A stretch of DNA of 64,000 bases from Bin87 sp965220055 (GTDB taxonomy: Bacteria > Chloroflexota > Dehalococcoidia > Lucifugimonadales > UBA3495): contig CBDCPE010000004.1 of the NCBI GenBank assembly GCA_965220055.1, forward strand, positions 2,480,001 to 2,544,000, in the 5' to 3' direction. A program made the translations under genes and the position numbers. Under the pieces are notes generated by a model, which ran no database searches, had not been told where the DNA came from, and saw nothing but the letters and a program-made list of their open reading frames with translations. Shown here one piece after another: positions 57,904 through 64,000 of the stretch (the stretch's first letter is position 1; each line of letters opens with the position of its first letter).

Positions 57904-58561
57904 CGAACCGGACGCCGTACGCCCGCATCATCGCCGTCGAATTCGCCCGCGCGATTGCGCGCACCACGTTGGATACAATCCCCGTGTTTTTGCGAATTGC
58001 TTTCACCGGAGCTGGAACGACTTCCCTCGGTCCGGGCTCCAATAGCCCCCAGTCGGTTGGTTTCATCTCGGCCAACACCACGCCTTGCGGCGCCATGATG
58101 TAGTGGTAGTCAGCGATGCCCAGAAATCTCGGGTCGTGAAATTTGGTCGAGACTGAAGTCAGCCGTTCGCGCAACCGTGCCGCCTCTTGCTCGAGCCGGC
58201 TGCCGTCGCCATTCGACGACCGGTATCCGGGAGCACGGGCCAATTGGATCCGACGGTCCAGCGCAGCCTGCCGCCGTTGCAAGCGGTCAATGTCGGCTTC
58301 GGTATGGTTGTCCCGGGCGAAGTCGGCGCGTGACGCCTTCACCTCGACGACGTAGATCGTATTGGACGGCCCGATTCCCACCACGTCCACCACGGAACCC
58401 CAGGGGCCCTGCAACCTTACCTCCAGGCCAACGCACCGGCACCGGGCTTCGTGATACAGCCATTCCCAAGCTTCCCATTTCAGGCGGTAAGCCCGCTCCG
58501 ATTCGCTGCGGAGTTTAAATCGATGGGCATCCAACACATCGGTTGCAGGCGCTTCATCCAT
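57851..58561 (-). CDS. MmcB-like PD-(D/E)XK nuclease-fold protein
   Basis: 236 aa. ERAYRLKWEAWEWLYHEARCRCVGLEVRLQGPWGSVVDVVGIGPSNTIYVVEVKASRADFARD holds a D-(x)-ExK core: D in VVDVVGIG and EVK in VVEVKASRADF. RFLGIADYHYIMAPQGVVLAEMKPTDWGLLE and AIRKNTGIVSNVVRAIARA finish. Resembles MmcB-type DNA repair proteins and related small nucleases. Start ATG 58561. The 3' end runs 53 nt into the opposite-strand gene, a long convergent overlap. Confidence 0.6.
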   Translation of the reverse strand: MDEAPATDVLDAHRFKLRSESERAYRLKWEAWEWLYHEARCRCVGLEVRLQGPWGSVVDVVGIGPSNTIYVVEVKASRADFARDNHTEADIDRLQRRQAALDRRIQLARAPGYRSSNGDGSRLEQEAARLRERLTSVSTKFHDPRFLGIADYHYIMAPQGVVLAEMKPTDWGLLEPGPREVVPAPVKAIRKNTGIVSNVVRAIARANSTAMMRAYGVRFVSAGAEFPHPISNLGHR

Positions 58562-58570
58562 TGAAAAACC

Positions 58571-59593
58571 CTATTGGTCCTGCAACTCCCGTACCATGCG
58601 GCGCAATCGGCCCTGTTCCGCGTCGTTCGTCGTCTGAATGGAGAAGTGCATTTCATCCACCAGACCCCCGTACCGCTCCTTGAACATGCCGGGTATCTCG
58701 TCGTATTCGCCGATTATGGCGAACGTGTTGAGCATCTCATCGGGCACCAGGTCACCCATTTCGGTCCATTTGCCTTCCCTCGACATCACGTGCAGCTGCT
58801 TGCCGATGTCCTCATACCCGTGGCATTCCAGCACCGGGAAGTAGGTGCGGGTCGACGAGTAGAAAGCGATCCGCCGCTTGGTCTCCTCGGCTGCCTCGCG
58901 AATGGCCGACTGGTTCGGCCCGGTGACGATGAACCCGCCGCCGACTACAGACACGTCATCGACGCTCCGTCCCGCTCGTCGGGCGCCTTTGGCTACGTTA
59001 GGCTGTACCACCTGCCGCACGTATTCCGGCGACACCAGGCTGTGCAGCATCAGTCCGTCGCTGCATTCCCCTGCCACCAGGCAGTTGTACCCGTTGACCG
59101 CGGCGGTGAACACCTCAGGGTGTGGGTATTCGCTGGGTCCTGGACTGAAAAATGGCGTCATCAGCGAGAATTGATAGAAGTCACCCGCGTATTCCAGGTT
59201 GCTGTCCGTGTCCCAGCAGTTCCAGATCGCATGCAGCGACTGCACGTATTCCCGTAGCCTCGGCCCCGCCGAACCGGTCCAACGCGTGGAGAAGCGCCGC
59301 TCATTGTGCCCCTTGACCTGCGTGCCCAGTCCGAGACGGAACCTCCCACGGCTGTTGTCCTGGAGGTCGCGCGCCGTGTACGCGACTACCATCGGAGATC
59401 GGGGAAAGGCGATGGCCACGTGTGTTTCCAGGGTGACCCGGCTGGTCGAAGTCGCCGCCACCGCCAACGGCAGGAACGGGTCGTGGGCGGTCTCGTTGGT
59501 GGAAACGCCGTCGTATCCCATCGATTCCGCCCAGGCCGCTTCGGCGGCAACGCCATTCAGGTCGCGCGATCGTAGTGGATAAACAACTCGCAT
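58571..59593 (-). CDS. Luciferase-like (LLM-class) F420/FMN-dependent oxidoreductase
   Basis: 340 aa. MRVVYPLRSRDLNGVAAEAAWAESMGYDGVSTNETAHDPFLPLAVAATSTSRVTLETHVAIAFPRSPMVVAYTARDLQDNSRGRFRLGLGTQVKGHNERRFS is the typical luciferase-fold N-half; GFIVTGPNQSAIREAAEETKRRIAFYSST and VPDEMLNTFAIIGEYDEIPGMFKERYGG the C-half. The family includes F420-dependent dehydrogenases, consistent with the F420 reductase-like gene at 10216. CAGGAG precedes ATG 59593. A second such enzyme is at 31907. Confidence 0.9.
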   Translation of the reverse strand: MRVVYPLRSRDLNGVAAEAAWAESMGYDGVSTNETAHDPFLPLAVAATSTSRVTLETHVAIAFPRSPMVVAYTARDLQDNSRGRFRLGLGTQVKGHNERRFSTRWTGSAGPRLREYVQSLHAIWNCWDTDSNLEYAGDFYQFSLMTPFFSPGPSEYPHPEVFTAAVNGYNCLVAGECSDGLMLHSLVSPEYVRQVVQPNVAKGARRAGRSVDDVSVVGGGFIVTGPNQSAIREAAEETKRRIAFYSSTRTYFPVLECHGYEDIGKQLHVMSREGKWTEMGDLVPDEMLNTFAIIGEYDEIPGMFKERYGGLVDEMHFSIQTTNDAEQGRLRRMVRELQDQ

Positions 59594-59624
59594 GGGGATT
59601 ACTCCTGGCGGTGTCCGGGTGGGT

Positions 59625-59927
59625 TCATTTCTGTTGGTAAATCGTTACACCGAATTCGTCGATGTGCCGCTTCAGCGGCTCGTACTTGATGCTTTCATAA
59701 GCTTTCAGGTCGCACGTTTGAGGGATGTCCAGGTCCTCCAGATCCAGCGCCAAACGGCCGGGCCGGTACTCGTCCACGATGCCGTGGGTTGCCAAATCGA
59801 AATCAGACCGGGGCGTTGCCTTGCCGGTAGCTCGCGACCCGAACAACGTTACGGTGGACAGCTCCGGGTAGGACTCAAAAACCCTCTCCAGCTTTTCCCG
59901 GGTGCGTGGCGGCAGATTAGGAACCAT
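59625..59927 (-). CDS. Minimal nucleotidyltransferase (MNT-type)
   Basis: 100 aa. LSTVTLFGSRATGKATPRSDFDLAT carries the pol-beta motif GS-x10-DxD (G30, S31, D42, D44). It lacks a second domain and works with the HI0074-like partner encoded immediately upstream on the same strand (11-nt overlap). Pairs like this (MntA/HepT and nucleotidyltransferase/substrate-binding systems) often act as toxin-antitoxin or RNA-modifying units. Confidence 0.85.
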   Translation of the reverse strand: MVPNLPPRTREKLERVFESYPELSTVTLFGSRATGKATPRSDFDLATHGIVDEYRPGRLALDLEDLDIPQTCDLKAYESIKYEPLKRHIDEFGVTIYQQK

Positions 59928-60342
59928 CGATGCTAAGGATCTCCTCGCTCAGGCGCAGGTACAGATCGCCAAGGACGCCCAAATAACGGTCGCGTATCTG
60001 TTCAATCACCGCTTCGAACCTCGCGAAGTCGTAAGTGTACGGCATCAGGTTGCGGTCGATCAGCATGTCGGTCCAGATGTCAGCGTCGGCGATCAGCTTG
60101 GCGGCGAACGCCTGGCGAATCACGTTGCGCGGCGTTATCTCGGTGAGGAAGATCCCGCCGTACTCAAGATGGTCCTTGAGGGTATCCCATGCCAGTTCAA
60201 ACGTGTACTCGAACCGCTGTATGACGCCTTCCCGCTCCAGTTGGTTTAGAGCCGCGACCTCGCGTTCCATTGCTTCTTGCAAAAGGATGTACGCGCGTGA
60301 AAAGTTGCGGAATCGATAGTGCCAGCGCACTTCCGGGCTCAT
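59917..60342 (-). CDS. Nucleotidyltransferase substrate-binding (HI0074/HEPN-like) protein
   Basis: 141 aa, all-helical. EVRWHYRFRNFSRAYILLQEAM, VIQRFEYTFELAWDTLKDHLEYGG, TPRNVIRQAFAAKLIADADIWTDMLIDRNLMPYTYDFARFEAVIEQIRDRYLGVLGDLY follows the HI0074 family (RFEYxFELAWKxLK...PRxxIRxAxxxGLI.d...W..ML..RN...HTYd). The HEPN RNase motif Rx4-6H is not seen, so this is the substrate-binding rather than ribonuclease type. Overlaps the minimal nucleotidyltransferase gene. Confidence 0.85.
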   Translation of the reverse strand: MSPEVRWHYRFRNFSRAYILLQEAMEREVAALNQLEREGVIQRFEYTFELAWDTLKDHLEYGGIFLTEITPRNVIRQAFAAKLIADADIWTDMLIDRNLMPYTYDFARFEAVIEQIRDRYLGVLGDLYLRLSEEILSIDGS

Positions 60343-60368
60343 ATAGCCACCCGTCTCGTCAGGGCCCT

Positions 60369-60728
60369 CTATTCCTCTATTGCGACGTGCTCGCCATACA
60401 ACTGGTCGGTCTTCGCCGCCATGATGAAGTCGTTACGGTGCAGGTTCCGGATTTTGTGCGTCCACCAAGTCACGCTCACCCGCCCCCACTCGGTTGTCAG
60501 CCGGGGATGGTGGCCTTCCGACTCTGCCATTTCTCCCAACGCGTTGGTGAATTCCAGCGCCCGAACGAAGTTCTGGAACTTGAACTGCCGGTCCAGTTTG
60601 GGGATGCCCGATTCGTCGATCAGCGCCCAGTCGTTCACCACCGGATGCAACTCGGCTACTTCGTCGTCGGTAACGTGGGGCGAATCTCGGCGGCAGGCCG
60701 TGCATCTTTCGCTGTACAATTCAGCCAA
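60369..60728 (-). CDS. 4a-hydroxytetrahydrobiopterin dehydratase (pterin dehydratase family)
   Basis: 119 aa. EVAELHPVVNDWALIDESGIPKLDRQFKFQNFVRALEFTNALGEMAESEGHHPRLTTEWGRVSVTWWTHKIRNLHRNDFIMAAKTDQL is the PCD family: GHHP with the catalytic histidines, T.WWTHKIRNLHRNDFIMA. A preceding CxxC (CTACRRDSP) is a common N-terminal add-on. Translation starts at TTG 60728, 6-8 nt behind AGGAGG. It recycles pterin cofactor or assists molybdopterin metabolism. Confidence 0.88.
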   Translation of the reverse strand: MAELYSERCTACRRDSPHVTDDEVAELHPVVNDWALIDESGIPKLDRQFKFQNFVRALEFTNALGEMAESEGHHPRLTTEWGRVSVTWWTHKIRNLHRNDFIMAAKTDQLYGEHVAIEE

Positions 60729-60771
60729 CTGTTAGCCTCCTGCGAGTATATGGTGATGTCCCCGCGCCGCA

Positions 60772-60780
60772 ATTCTAGCA
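60772..60780 (-). promoter_or_regulatory. Extended -10 promoter of the pterin dehydratase gene
   Basis: Minus-strand TGCTAGAAT in context CCCTATGCTAGAAT, 44 nt before the TTG start. Confidence 0.45.
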
Positions 60781-60828
60781 TAGGGCTCTTTTTGCACTGG
60801 AACCGCGTTGTCATCAGTGCTGGCGCAG

Positions 60829-60857
60829 TTGAGCGGTAGCGTCCGCTGCGGTATAGT
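60829..60857 (+). promoter_or_regulatory. Promoter of the isomerase-argH-rpe operon
   Basis: TTGAGC (60829-60834), 17-nt spacer, TATAGT (60852-60857), 87 nt before the ATG at 60944. One of the better sigma-70 matches in the window. Confidence 0.6.
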
Positions 60858-60943
60858 TTTGGCTGGCAATCCATCTGTTACCCCGTAATTCGGTCCTTTC
60901 CGCTGCGGCGGAAATCGGCTACACGGAAAGGAGACAACGCACC

Positions 60944-61759
60944 ATGATCTACGGCGCGATAACCAATTCCTGGCGTAACCATCTCGACGATGCGGACCTC
61001 GGCGATCTGATCGCCACCGCCCGCGATCGCGGTGCCCGCCACATCGAACTGCGTCAGACCTGTCTGGGGCGGGCGGAATCAGGCGAAGGCAATGATTGGC
61101 GGCCCGACCTGACCGCCCTGGCCGACGTGGTGGTGCGCTTCCCAGACCTCACCTTCGATCTTGCCGTCGCTCTGCCCTGCATCACCACCGACATCGATCC
61201 CCAGGGCGGCCTTTACCAGTCTGAGCTCGAAGCGGCGCGTCTCGTCGGTGGCGGTTCCCCGCACCTGCGTACTGTCGATCCGGCAACCGCTGACACCCCG
61301 TGGGAGTCTCCCCAAGACGTCGCGGAGCCAGCCGCCCGCATCGCTCCACTGGTGCGCGAGGCTGCTCGCCAGGGTGTGATCTTCTCCATGGAGAACTCCG
61401 GCCAACCTCTCCGCTCCATGGCCCTCCTGGTGCAGGAGACTCGCGCCCAGCTGACTGAGGAAGAGGGTCTGTTCCTGGGTCTCTGCCCCGATCCGACCAA
61501 CCAGTTGCGCCGCCACCCCGATAGTATCCCCTTGGACGAGTTGGCGAACCTGCCCACCGACTACATCAAGATCGTCCATTTCAAGCAAGCCCGTGACGGC
61601 GTCGCCATCGGAAGCGTCGATGACGGCGATCTTGACTGCCGTGCTATGCGTCGCATCCTGCAGGAGAAATCCTACGACGGCCCTGCTGTGATGGAAATTC
61701 CTTCCGCTGACGACGTGTTCGACAATCTGGCGGCCAGTTTCGCCTACCTCGACGCCTAG
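60944..61759 (+). CDS. TIM-barrel sugar phosphate isomerase/epimerase-family protein
   Basis: 271 aa. Xylose-isomerase-like TIM barrel: DDADLGDLIATARDRGARHIELRQTCLG, DLTFDLAVALPCIT, IFSMENSGQPLRSMALLVQETRAQ, GLCPDPTNQLRRHPDSIPLDEL, DYIKIVHFKQARDG, LDCRAMRRILQEKSYDGPAVMEIPS. Metal-ligand candidates are E in IELRQT, E in SMENSG, D in CPDPTN, H in IVHFK and E in VMEIPS. Substrate unknown (sugar or inositol). AAGGAG precedes the ATG. It leads the argH-rpe transcription unit. Confidence 0.82.
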   Translation: MIYGAITNSWRNHLDDADLGDLIATARDRGARHIELRQTCLGRAESGEGNDWRPDLTALADVVVRFPDLTFDLAVALPCITTDIDPQGGLYQSELEAARLVGGGSPHLRTVDPATADTPWESPQDVAEPAARIAPLVREAARQGVIFSMENSGQPLRSMALLVQETRAQLTEEEGLFLGLCPDPTNQLRRHPDSIPLDELANLPTDYIKIVHFKQARDGVAIGSVDDGDLDCRAMRRILQEKSYDGPAVMEIPSADDVFDNLAASFAYLDA

Positions 61760-61781
61760 CGCTGGTCACTGCATTCCTCAA

Positions 61782-63128
61782 ATGTCCACGCACAGCGACT
61801 ATACGGTTTCGATCCATTACGACCGACGACTCTACAAGCAGGACATCGCCGGTTCCAAGGCCCACGCCTCCATGCTGGCGCAGCAGGGCATCATTCCCGA
61901 AGAGGATGCCGGCGCCATCATCGCTGGACTGTCTGCGGTGCAGGAGGAGATCGAGCGCGGTGATTTCCCCTGGAATCCCGCCCTTGAAGATCTGCACATG
62001 AACATCGAACGCCGGCTCACGGACCTTATCGGTCCCGCCGGCGCCCGTCTCCACACCGGCCGTTCGCGCAACGACCAGATCGCTCTCGACATGCGGATGT
62101 ACACCCGCGGCGTGGTCTCCGACACGGTCGCGGGCCTGCGCTCCGTGCAGTGCGCTCTGGTCAGTCTGGCTGAGCAGTACGCGGACGTAGTGATGCCCGG
62201 ATACACTCACCTGCAACGGGCCCAACCCGTCCTGTTCGCCCACCATATGCTGGCTTACTTCGAGATGTTTGAGCGCGATATTGGCCGGTTTAGCGACTGT
62301 GCCGTGCGCATGGACGTGCTGCCCCTTGGAAGCGGTGCGCTGGCCGGAGTGCCCTATCCCACCGACCGCCACGCTGTTGCGTCAGCCCTTGAGTTCTCCG
62401 AGATCAGCCCCAACAGCATGGACGCCGTGGCCGACCGCGATTTCCTGGCGGAGTTCCACGCCGCCGCCGCCATTGCCATGATGCACATTTCTCGCCTTTC
62501 CGAGGAGATCGTCATCTGGTCCACTCGTGAGTTCGACTTCGTCCGCCTCGCCGATGAGTTCACTACCGGCAGCAGCATAATGCCCCAGAAGCGCAATCCC
62601 GACTTCGCCGAAATCGCCCGTGGCAAGACCGGGCGGGTGTATGGGAGCCTTATGGCTATCCTTACCGTGCTCAAGGGTCTGCCCCTGACCTATAACCGCG
62701 ACCTGCAGGAAGACAAGGAAGGCTTCTTCGACACCGTCGATACCCTCCTGTCTACCTTGTCGGTATTCGCTGACATGCTGCCGGGTATGCAACTAAACAC
62801 CCAGCGCGTCGAGTCCCTCGCCAGCGAGAGCTATATGCTCGCCACCGACTTGGCCGATTACCTGGTTGGCAGGGGTGTTCCGTTCCGTGAAGCTCACGGC
62901 GTGATGCGGCGGCTCTGCCAACGTTGCGAAGCCGATGGTACGTCCTTGTCTGCCCTGCCTCTATCCGAGTACCGGCAATTCTCGCCCCACTTCGACGACG
63001 ACGTATATGCGATCACCGCCGCCGCGTCCGTCGCTGCCCGCAACAATCCCGGTGGCACCGCTCCCAACCGTGTTGCGGAAGGCCTGAGCCGCGCCAACAC
63101 CATCCTGGCTGAGGCCGAAAACCGATGA
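61782..63128 (+). CDS. argH: Argininosuccinate lyase
   Basis: 448 aa, fumarase/aspartase superfamily; cleaves argininosuccinate to arginine and fumarate in arginine biosynthesis. SIHYDRRLYKQDIAGSKAHASMLAQQGII, EDLHMNIERRLTDLIGPAGARLHTGRSRNDQIALDMRMYTR, MPGYTHLQRAQPVLFAHHML, and the catalytic signature GSSIMPQKRNPDFAEIARGKTGRVYG. K is R in the KKNPD position (QKRNPD), common in this family. The N-terminus is a few residues shorter than E. coli ArgH. It overlaps rpe by 4 nt. Confidence 0.95.
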   Translation: MSTHSDYTVSIHYDRRLYKQDIAGSKAHASMLAQQGIIPEEDAGAIIAGLSAVQEEIERGDFPWNPALEDLHMNIERRLTDLIGPAGARLHTGRSRNDQIALDMRMYTRGVVSDTVAGLRSVQCALVSLAEQYADVVMPGYTHLQRAQPVLFAHHMLAYFEMFERDIGRFSDCAVRMDVLPLGSGALAGVPYPTDRHAVASALEFSEISPNSMDAVADRDFLAEFHAAAAIAMMHISRLSEEIVIWSTREFDFVRLADEFTTGSSIMPQKRNPDFAEIARGKTGRVYGSLMAILTVLKGLPLTYNRDLQEDKEGFFDTVDTLLSTLSVFADMLPGMQLNTQRVESLASESYMLATDLADYLVGRGVPFREAHGVMRRLCQRCEADGTSLSALPLSEYRQFSPHFDDDVYAITAAASVAARNNPGGTAPNRVAEGLSRANTILAEAENR

Positions 63129-63823
63129 CCTCCACCGCCGCCCATGTCCAGATCGCGCCTTCTGTGCTGGCCGCCGATTTCGGTTGCCTCGCCCAACAGG
63201 TGAAAGATGCCGAGGCCGCCGGCGCGGACCTCATCCACGTGGACGTGATGGATGGCCGTTTCGTCCCCAACATCTCCTTTGGCGAGGTCGTGGTGGATGC
63301 CATTCGCGGCGCCACGTCCCTTCCTCTCAATATCCACCTGATGGTCCACGAGCCGGACCGCCTGCTGCCCGGCTTGGTCAAGGACATCAACGACCAGGTG
63401 CTGGTACACGCCGAGGCGTGCGCTCATCTGCACCGCACTGTTGGCTACATCAAGGAGCAGGGTTGCCAGGTGGGGGTCGCCATCAATCCCGCCACCCCGA
63501 TTGCCGCCGTTGAGGAGGTGCTTCCCGATCTTGACATCGTGCTGGTCATGACCGTAAACCCCGGCTTCGGCGGCCAGTCGTTCATCCCTTCCGCGCTGGG
63601 AAAATTGCGACGCTTGCATCGCGCCATCGCCGACAACGGGTTCTCGGTTCAATTGGAGGTGGACGGCGGTATCAAAGCCGACGCCACCGCCCGGGATTCA
63701 GTCGGAGCCGGAGCCGGCATTCTGGTCGCTGGCAGCGCTATCTTCAACCGCGAACAGTCGGTCGCCGAGGCAATAGGTACCCTGCGAGGCGCGATTTCCG
63801 GTATGTCTCCGGGAAATGCGTAG
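63125..63823 (+). CDS. rpe: Ribulose-phosphate 3-epimerase
   Basis: 232 aa, TIM-barrel enzyme of the pentose phosphate pathway and Calvin cycle. IAPSVLAADFGCLAQQVKDAEAAGADLIHVDVMDGRFVPNISFGEVVVDAIRG, NIHLMVHEPDRLLPGL, VGVAINPATPIAAVEEVLPDLDIVLVMTVNPGFGGQSFIPSALGKLRRL and EVDGGIKADATARDSVGAGAGILVAGSAIF cover all Rpe motifs including the metal-binding H..D..D set. ATGA overlap with argH. The stop codon TAG lies inside the palindromic repeat at 63820. Confidence 0.96.
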   Translation: MTSTAAHVQIAPSVLAADFGCLAQQVKDAEAAGADLIHVDVMDGRFVPNISFGEVVVDAIRGATSLPLNIHLMVHEPDRLLPGLVKDINDQVLVHAEACAHLHRTVGYIKEQGCQVGVAINPATPIAAVEEVLPDLDIVLVMTVNPGFGGQSFIPSALGKLRRLHRAIADNGFSVQLEVDGGIKADATARDSVGAGAGILVAGSAIFNREQSVAEAIGTLRGAISGMSPGNA

Positions 63824-63843
63824 GGGCGAAATTTCTCCGCCCC
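63820..63843 (+). repeat. Intergenic palindrome, shortened family copy 7
   Basis: gtaggggcg, 7-nt centre, cgcccc with a mismatch in the arms. The first TAG of the repeat is the rpe stop codon. Confidence 0.75.
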
Positions 63844-64000
63844 ATGAACTTCGGTACGGGTCGCGTCGTGACGCTAAGCGGCTGCGCGTGTCCTCGCCTT
63901 CCTTCCCCGCGGGGGCTTGTACATCGTCCTCAAACACCGCGAACAAATCTTCACCCGGGTGGGTTTGCCGTCAATGGCTAGCGTCTGCTTGTGAACGTTT
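63844..64000. other. Right-edge region without a recognised gene
   Basis: 157 nt at the right edge after the rpe repeat. Short frames only, none with a domain; the start of a following gene may lie beyond the window. Confidence 0.3.

Overview
The window is a high-GC, gene-dense bacterial chromosome segment. The gene set (luciferase-like F420/FMN oxidoreductases, a CoxL-type molybdoenzyme, an F420:NADP reductase-like protein, many small dehydrogenases and hydrolases, leaderless ligand-binding proteins) and the intergenic palindromes built on gtaggggcgaat fit a Chloroflexota bacterium of the SAR202/Dehalococcoidia kind. That placement is inferred from gene content, not from a marker tree. No rRNA, tRNA or CRISPR array was found by eye. 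Many promoters look like extended -10 boxes (TGnTAnnnT) with weak -35 elements.

Layout. 1-5.5 kb: end of a hydrolase gene, an overlapping nuoE-nuoF pair with no other complex I genes, an OmpR-type two-component system and a small secreted protein. 5.6-20.3 kb: a lone CoxL-like molybdoenzyme, a thioredoxin-like gene pair, F420 reductase, VOC and PIG-L proteins, a TauE exporter, Ldh-type dehydrogenase, an AAA ATPase/TOPRIM pair of defence type, a zinc dehydrogenase, a FAH-family hydrolase, formyl-THF cyclo-ligase, and two Yip1 paralogues, one broken by a stop codon. 20.7-24.5 kb: lysS, serS and a polysaccharide deacetylase. 24.5-29.5 kb: a cobalt-type nitrile hydratase (thiocyanate hydrolase-like) locus in which the beta subunit is two genes and the alpha gene lies 2.6 kb further on, with an AT-richer unknown gene and two D-threonine-aldolase-like genes in between. 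29.5-35.1 kb: rpiB, a zinc dehydrogenase, a HigBA module with a frameshifted toxin, a luciferase-like oxidoreductase, an aquaporin behind an attenuator-like leader, and a DUF429 protein.

35.1-43.2 kb is an AT-richer island. It holds two inverted, almost identical 1208-bp IS630 copies, another DDE transposase, a zinc-ribbon protein, a DUF4238 protein and a membrane-anchored metallopeptidase gene that IS630 copy 2 splits exactly at a TA dinucleotide; the gene can be rebuilt across the insertion.

43.3-64 kb returns to host-type genes: a PEP-mutase-family lyase, VOC protein, FIST plus leaderless binding protein, an NMT1-like gene with an in-frame TGA, a two-subunit ThDP decarboxylase, uvrC, a multiply frameshifted mgtE, an aldehyde dehydrogenase, PIG-L, nuclease-like proteins, a nucleotidyltransferase pair, pterin dehydratase, and an isomerase-argH-rpe operon.

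The points most worth following are the dispersed nitrile hydratase locus with its lysine-less PLP-enzyme paralogue, the ATPase/TOPRIM pair, the traceable IS630 insertion, the competing hairpins near 38.7 kb, the aquaporin leader, and several otherwise good genes carrying single disruptive changes.
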